A model generated the notes under the pieces. It worked only from the letters and a program-made list of their open reading frames with translations. It ran no database searches and had not been told where the DNA came from. Shown piece by piece: positions 58,577 to 64,000 of a stretch of 64,000 nt of DNA (position 1 is its first letter; each line of letters starts with the position of its first letter). Source of the DNA: Bacteroidota bacterium (lineage in GTDB: Bacteria; Bacteroidota; Rhodothermia; Balneolales; Balneolaceae). Both the position numbers and the translations under genes were made by a program. The stretch spans positions 59,938-123,937 of the forward strand of contig JAQCBZ010000002.1 of NCBI GenBank assembly GCA_027621355.1. The letters are read 5' to 3'.

Positions 58577-61500
58577 ACCTCCTCAAGCTCGGCATCAAAC
58601 ATCGCGCCCACGTTCACATTCATTTGACTGACGGTACCCAGCAAATAATCACACGCCTCTTCCACAGAACCAATCCCCTGGATAATCAACCGAATCTCAT
58701 CCTTTTTTTGCGCCATAGTGTAGGGCTGTGACCCCTCAGCTTGTTTGCACTGCTCCATCAGTGCTGCAAAGCGCCCCTGTTCGTAGAACGCATCTGCGGT
58801 TCGAGCAGTAGGTTTAGGGCACAATAGCCACATCTTGTCCGAACGAATGGTGCATTTGGTCAGGAGCCACTGACGACAAATCCATTTAAGCACAGCGGCA
58901 TACACCACATGGCGAGCTTCACTTGGTAGGACTCCAAAGCGGTCCTTGACCGAGCCTACCCATTGAGCCATCTCAGCAAGGTTCGACGATGAAGCCAGAC
59001 TTCGGTACAAATTAATCCGCTCCACACTATCTTGGATATACTCTTGATCCAGTAGGGCAGATGGGTCAAATTCAATGGTGGGGTCAAGTGTGTCTAGTAA
59101 GCGTTGGACAGAGGGGAGGGCCTTGAGAACCGGGCTACCAGCTCCCCAAGGATTTTGCGTGGTCTCGGTTGTAGAGTCATTTGACCCAGCAGGTTCTTGA
59201 TCCAATGCTACACCTACCTCAGCACCACCCACATCAGCATTACCCTGTTTCACCCCAAATAGCTCAGAAAATTCATTCTCCTTGAGCTCTTCAACCGTTT
59301 CGTTGAGGATTTTGGTGTAGAGTTCAAAGCCAATGTCCTGGATAAAGCCACTTTGCTCAGCGCCCAACAAATCTCCCGCGCCCCGAATGTCCAAATCGCG
59401 CATCGCAATATGAAATCCAGAGCCAAGATCCGAAAACTCTTCTAGCGCCATCAAACGCCTACGTGCCTCGCTAGGCAAATCGTTTAGTGGTGGCGTGAGA
59501 AGCAAACAAAACGCTTTGCGATCAGATCGCCCCACACGTCCGCGCAACTGATGCAATTCACTCAGGCCAAACGTATGGGCTTGATGAATGATCATCGTAT
59601 TGGCGTTGGAGATATCGATCCCATTCTCCACGATATTCGTCGAAACTAGCACATCACATTTGTGCTGCGTAAAGGATCGGATTACCGATTCCAGCTCCGA
59701 TCCGCCCATTTGCCCATGCGCCATCTTCACACGCACGTTTGGGCAAAGTCCACGAATCATGTCTGCAAACTCTTCGAGATGCTTCACACGGTTATGAATC
59801 ACAAAAACCTGCCCTCCGCGATCCACCTCCTGCATAATCGCCTCCTGAATGAGCGCCTCGCTAAAGGCATGAATCTCCGTTTCGACAGGTTGACGGTTTG
59901 CCGGTGGCGTTTGTATCACGCTAAGATCGCGCGCACCCATCAATGAAAAATGGAGCGTGCGTGGGATTGGAGTGGCTGTGAGCGTGAGTACATCTACCGT
60001 GGCGCGAAATGCCTTTAATTTATCCTTGGCCGCTACCCCAAAGCGTTGCTCTTCATCCACAATCAAGAGACCAAGATCCTTGAATTGCACATCCTTGGAT
60101 AGAATCCTGTGGGTTCCAATCAAGATATCTAAGCGGCCATCGGCGAGTTGAGCCAGCCGTTCTTTTTGCTCGGTAGGGGGTACAAACCTTGAAATCACCC
60201 CAATTTTGACCGGAAAATCGGCCATCCGTCTTTCAAAAGTCCGATAATGCTGTTCCGCTAGAATCGTCGTGGGGACCAAAACGGCCACCTGCTTCTGATC
60301 CATCACCGCCTTGAACGCCGCCCGAATCGCCACCTCGGTCTTTCCAAAGCCCACATCACCACAGACCAACCGATCCATGGGTTTGTCCGATTCCATATCG
60401 TGTTTGACGGCCTCGAGTGTATCCAATTGATCTGGCGTCTCTTCGTATTCAAATCGCGCCTCCATTTCACGCTGCCACGTATTATCCGGGCTAAATTGAT
60501 ACGCATTCATCGCTTTGCGTTTGGCGTAGAGCTGGATGAGTTCCCGAGCGATATCGCGCACCCGATTGCGGGTTTTTTCCTTTTTGCGTGCCCATTCTCC
60601 CGAACCTAGACGGGTCATTTGAGGCTCCACACCCTCTTTTCCTGAGTATTTCTGAAGTTTGTGCAGACTGGTCACATTCACATACAACAGTGAATCACCT
60701 TGGTAGCGAACAACCGCCGATTCTTGCACCGTATCTCTCACTTGGATCTTCTGAAAGCCCTCAAATCGGCCAATCCCATGGTCGACATGGACCACAAAAT
60801 CTCCCACGTGCAGGTCACGCAACTCCTTCAACGAAATCCCACCACGAGTACGTTTTTTGCGCAATTTGGCGCGGTGATAACGCCCAAAAAGCTGATGGTC
60901 GGTCAATGTGATCCAGGTTCCCTGATCTGTGGATAGGATAAACCCTTCGTGCAGGGAGGCCACCTGAAATTTTAACTCGACTCCTTCTTCATCTAAGAGC
61001 TCCTCGAAAAGCTCTTCAAGGCGCCGTTTCTGCGAGCTATGGTCACAAAGAATAGTAATCTGGGCTTGGTTTTGAGCGACTTGTGCCCGAATCCAGTCCT
61101 TAACCTGATCCATCCGTCCCTGAAACTCGGGTAGGCGCTCGGTGCCTAGGTCCCATGTTTGCACAGTGCGATCGTTACGAGCCAGCATAGCCTCAAATGT
61201 CTTGCTAAAAGCCCCTTGAAACACCAAAGGATGCGCCAATAGAGCATCTTGCCATGGGTCTGGCTTCATGATCCATTGATCAGGGATAGGAATATCTTCT
61301 TCATGCCCTTTTTCGACAAGCGTGGCGTGTGCTTCTGTGGCTTTTTCCCAAGCGGAGGCGACCGCGTCATTCAACACATCGGGTTGATCTACGGCCAACC
61401 ATGTGCCCTCTGGCAGCCAATCCAGTAACGATCCTTTGGCTACCTCGCCTGAAGCTTCAGAGCTGTTGGGTCGAAGTTTCACTTCATCAATAAAGGCCAC

Positions 61501-62199
61501 CGAGCGTTGGGAATCAGGGTCAAATTCACGAAGGCTTTCGATTTCATCTCCAAAGAATTCCAGTCGAATCGGATAGCTTCCAGAGATCGACCAAATATCT
61601 AGGATCCCTCCACGTCGAGAGTAATCTCCTGTGGCATCCACAAAGGGGGTTTTTTGATAGCCCAGATCTTGGAGTTGCTTCTCTAGAGCCTCGGGGTCGA
61701 GGGTCTCACCACGGCGTAATAGCAAACTACCAGAAGAAAACGATGCAGGAAGGACCACCTGTTCAGTAAAGCCTGCAACACTTGTGCATAACAGCAAGGG
61801 TTCTTTACTGTCCCACTCTTGGAGCCGTTCAAGCACTTCCGTTCGCTGTGCCATGGGCCGTGTGTCTTTGATCGCGTCTAGATCGTAAGGATCAAACCCT
61901 GAAGCGGGAAAATGGAGTACCCAGTCAAGTCCTGACTCCACCAAATCTGACGCGTCTAGAGCAGCCTGCTCTTCGGTTTCTCGAATGAGTATCAGCGGCG
62001 CTTGGGTTAGCTCACGTTGCAACAAAGCCCCTGCCAGTACAGCGGATGAACCATAGGCGTTGGTCAGTTTGAGAGTAGGAAGATGTGTTGAAGGCTTGCT
62101 GCCCGTCCCAGGCCCGACAGCATCCGCCACTGCATCACGCAAGGCAGCATCCCCGCCAAGTACCTTCGCCAGATGAGATAGAATCGCTAAATCAGCCAT
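58567..62199 (-). CDS. mfd: Transcription-repair coupling factor Mfd
   Basis: LKELRDLHVGDFVVHVDHGIGRFEGFQKI, DRLVCGDVGFGKTEVAIRAAFKAV, VDEEQRFGV, IENGIDISNANTMIIHQAHTFGLSELHQLRGRVGRS. Confidence 0.97.
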   Translation of the reverse strand: MADLAILSHLAKVLGGDAALRDAVADAVGPGTGSKPSTHLPTLKLTNAYGSSAVLAGALLQRELTQAPLILIRETEEQAALDASDLVESGLDWVLHFPASGFDPYDLDAIKDTRPMAQRTEVLERLQEWDSKEPLLLCTSVAGFTEQVVLPASFSSGSLLLRRGETLDPEALEKQLQDLGYQKTPFVDATGDYSRRGGILDIWSISGSYPIRLEFFGDEIESLREFDPDSQRSVAFIDEVKLRPNSSEASGEVAKGSLLDWLPEGTWLAVDQPDVLNDAVASAWEKATEAHATLVEKGHEEDIPIPDQWIMKPDPWQDALLAHPLVFQGAFSKTFEAMLARNDRTVQTWDLGTERLPEFQGRMDQVKDWIRAQVAQNQAQITILCDHSSQKRRLEELFEELLDEEGVELKFQVASLHEGFILSTDQGTWITLTDHQLFGRYHRAKLRKKRTRGGISLKELRDLHVGDFVVHVDHGIGRFEGFQKIQVRDTVQESAVVRYQGDSLLYVNVTSLHKLQKYSGKEGVEPQMTRLGSGEWARKKEKTRNRVRDIARELIQLYAKRKAMNAYQFSPDNTWQREMEARFEYEETPDQLDTLEAVKHDMESDKPMDRLVCGDVGFGKTEVAIRAAFKAVMDQKQVAVLVPTTILAEQHYRTFERRMADFPVKIGVISRFVPPTEQKERLAQLADGRLDILIGTHRILSKDVQFKDLGLLIVDEEQRFGVAAKDKLKAFRATVDVLTLTATPIPRTLHFSLMGARDLSVIQTPPANRQPVETEIHAFSEALIQEAIMQEVDRGGQVFVIHNRVKHLEEFADMIRGLCPNVRVKMAHGQMGGSELESVIRSFTQHKCDVLVSTNIVENGIDISNANTMIIHQAHTFGLSELHQLRGRVGRSDRKAFCLLLTPPLNDLPSEARRRLMALEEFSDLGSGFHIAMRDLDIRGAGDLLGAEQSGFIQDIGFELYTKILNETVEELKENEFSELFGVKQGNADVGGAEVGVALDQEPAGSNDSTTETTQNPWGAGSPVLKALPSVQRLLDTLDPTIEFDPSALLDQEYIQDSVERINLYRSLASSSNLAEMAQWVGSVKDRFGVLPSEARHVVYAAVLKWICRQWLLTKCTIRSDKMWLLCPKPTARTADAFYEQGRFAALMEQCKQAEGSQPYTMAQKKDEIRLIIQGIGSVEEACDYLLGTVSQMNVNVGAMFDAELEEVLA
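59197..59241 (-). repeat. Degenerate 15-bp repeat in mfd (NADVG-GAEVG-VALDQ)
   Basis: aatgctgatgtgggt / ggtgctgaggtaggt / gtagcattggatcaa. Confidence 0.6.
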
Positions 62200-62211
62200 T
62201 AACCAATCCCA

Positions 62212-63261
62212 TTATGGCATCAATAGTGGTGAGCGCAACCAAAAACGGTCCGCGATCCAGCCAAAAAGCAACAAAATCAGCCCTGGAATCAAGACCCAAG
62301 GATACCGCTCCTGAATGTCTGTGTAAATAATCTCTTCCACTTCGGTTTTTTCCATCTCATCGATCTGGTCGTAAATCTTGGCCAGTTCTTCAGTGTCTAC
62401 TGCGCGAAAATATTGACCGCCTGTTTTGGTCGCAATCTCCGTGAGCATCTCCTCATCCAAATCGACACTTACGTTTTGATACCGACGCCCAAACAGCGGA
62501 TCATCCACCGGATAGGGGGCTGTGCCACGAGAGCCCACCCCAATCGTGTAGAGTTTGATTTGGTAGGTTTGGGCAAGTTCAGCCGCGGTCACTGGATCGA
62601 TTTCCCCAGCATTATTCATCCCATCGGTCAGCAGAATAATCACACGACTCTTTGCATCACTATCCTTGAGGCGGTTCACTGCGGTGGCCAAGCCCATACC
62701 AATGGCGGTTCCATCTTGAATTTGCCCCATTTTTAGCTCGTTAATCACATTCTTCAGCAAGGTATAATCCAGAGTGGGTGGGCAAGCAGTGTAACTTTGG
62801 CGCGCAAACACCACCATACCAATACGATCACTCAGCCGGCCTTCCACAAAATCGAGAGCCACTTGGCGTGCAGCTTCCAACCGATTCGGCTTTAAGTCTT
62901 CAGCACGCATGGAGGAGGAAATATCCATGGAGATCACGATATCAATCCCCTCGGTCTTTTGCTCTACGGTGACATTTTCTTGCTGAGGGCGCGCAAGGGC
63001 AGCAATCAAGCAAACCGTAGCGAGGGAATACGCCACGGTTGGCAAAAGGTGCAGGCGCTGTCTCCAGGAGCGTGGCATCTCGTCAAAGGCGTTGAGGGAC
63101 GTGTAGGTCAGAGACCCCTGCCTTCCTTGTCGACTCCATAGCCAACGCACACCCCAAACCACTGGCAGAGCTGCCAAGAGCCAAAACGCTTCGGCAAAAT
63201 CCCACTGAAGTTGCCCAAACTGAAACTGTCCAAAAGGGGTGTTAGCAATCCACTCAATCAT
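62212..63261 (-). CDS. VWA domain protein, BatA-like
   Basis: EGIDIVISMDISSSMRAEDLKPNRLEAARQVALDFVEGR (MIDAS DxSxS), VIILLTDGMNNAGEIDP. Confidence 0.9.
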   Translation of the reverse strand: MIEWIANTPFGQFQFGQLQWDFAEAFWLLAALPVVWGVRWLWSRQGRQGSLTYTSLNAFDEMPRSWRQRLHLLPTVAYSLATVCLIAALARPQQENVTVEQKTEGIDIVISMDISSSMRAEDLKPNRLEAARQVALDFVEGRLSDRIGMVVFARQSYTACPPTLDYTLLKNVINELKMGQIQDGTAIGMGLATAVNRLKDSDAKSRVIILLTDGMNNAGEIDPVTAAELAQTYQIKLYTIGVGSRGTAPYPVDDPLFGRRYQNVSVDLDEEMLTEIATKTGGQYFRAVDTEELAKIYDQIDEMEKTEVEEIIYTDIQERYPWVLIPGLILLLFGWIADRFWLRSPLLMP

Positions 63262-64000
63262 AACGAGGCTCCTCCACAGCTTTTCTCATCGCTTCTAAGC
63301 GTTGGCGATCATCCAATTCAACCCGTCGTGCAAAGTCTCGAGCATGCTCCAAAACGACCCGAGCATGATCCACCGTGGGTGTAAAACGAGCAAATTTGAT
63401 TTTATCGGCTTCAAGTAAAACGGCACGTGTCGACTTGACTAGCGAGTCTGGATACCCCTCGCTTTGCAGGGCTCGAAGCGTTTCATAGGTGGTCATTTCT
63501 AGGGATCGAATCCCATAGACCGCCTCCACATACGCTCGAATTGCATCACCGAGTTCGTCATAATACCGCTCAAAGGTATCGGGCTCGAGGCGAGCTAGCT
63601 CCGCCCCTTTTTGGTCCAAGCTGTCACGAAGCACGACCAAGGGACTTTCAAAGACGGCTGGTTCCACCACAGGCTCAGTTTCGGCTTCTTCGCGCGAAGA
63701 GACACGTGTCCAGATGAACCAACCGATCAGCGCCATCAAGGCAATGACCGCAAGTGCCCACAGTGCAAACACCCACCAAGGCTGGTTGAAGTCATAAATT
63801 TCTTTGAGGGGACGAAGCTCGGCTTGGGTGGAGTCGTTTGGTAGGGAGGATCCAAAGAACAATGGCACTTGTGCGCTAAAAACGGTGGTATCGCGCCCAT
63901 TGCCAAAAAACTTGAATCCAATGGAAGGCAACAAGGTGTCTTGAATGCCAAAATATTGGAACCTTACCACGATACTATCTTGGCGAGCCTCTTGTCGAAA
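63254..64000 (-). CDS. BatD/DUF4381-like single-pass membrane protein, 5' part beyond the window
   Basis: Reverse frame stays open from 63970 to the edge (FRQEARQDSIVVRFQYFG...); TM WWVFALWALAVIALMALIGWFIW; cytoplasmic helical domain as in bat operons. Confidence 0.6.
   Translation of the reverse strand, partial: FRQEARQDSIVVRFQYFGIQDTLLPSIGFKFFGNGRDTTVFSAQVPLFFGSSLPNDSTQAELRPLKEIYDFNQPWWVFALWALAVIALMALIGWFIWTRVSSREEAETEPVVEPAVFESPLVVLRDSLDQKGAELARLEPDTFERYYDELGDAIRAYVEAVYGIRSLEMTTYETLRALQSEGYPDSLVKSTRAVLLEADKIKFARFTPTVDHARVVLEHARDFARRVELDDRQRLEAMRKAVEEPRYD

Overview
This 64 kb window looks like ordinary chromosomal DNA from a Bacteroidota/Balneolota/Rhodothermota-type bacterium. Lineage is inferred from SprA, GSIII, DUF4290, DUF5683 and TAnnTTTG-type promoters. 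It holds about 46 densely packed genes, nearly all housekeeping: a menaquinone cluster (menF-D-B // menA-C) split by an antisense glutamine synthetase III gene; lptF/lptG; a giant T9SS sprA; lnt-rsmI; grpE-dnaJ; purEK; prfA-nfo; uvrC; an ECF sigma factor with putative anti-sigma; parAB-DUF5683; tkt-polA; rsmB-valS-pcrA-lon-rsgA; atpDC; mfd-sua5; and a bat-type VWA pair. I saw no rRNA, tRNA, CRISPR, prophage or transposon. No obvious new multi-gene system is visible. The most interesting signals are: (i) recurrent codon-phased 15-bp (pentapeptide) degenerate micro-repeats in variable segments of unrelated core proteins (MenD, ParB, ValS, Mfd, an O-methyltransferase, SprA, plus related repeats in PolA, PcrA and the anti-sigma candidate); (ii) a strong hairpin in the predicted atpDC 5' leader; (iii) two perfect inverted DnaA boxes in the AT-rich menA/glnN intergenic region; (iv) a perfect 24-bp palindrome overlapping the predicted -33 element of menFDB; (v) a 27-bp tandem duplication of the mfd/sua5 stop-start junction; (vi) clustered dyads upstream of a universal-stress gene. 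All calls are from reading the sequence only; no database search was run.
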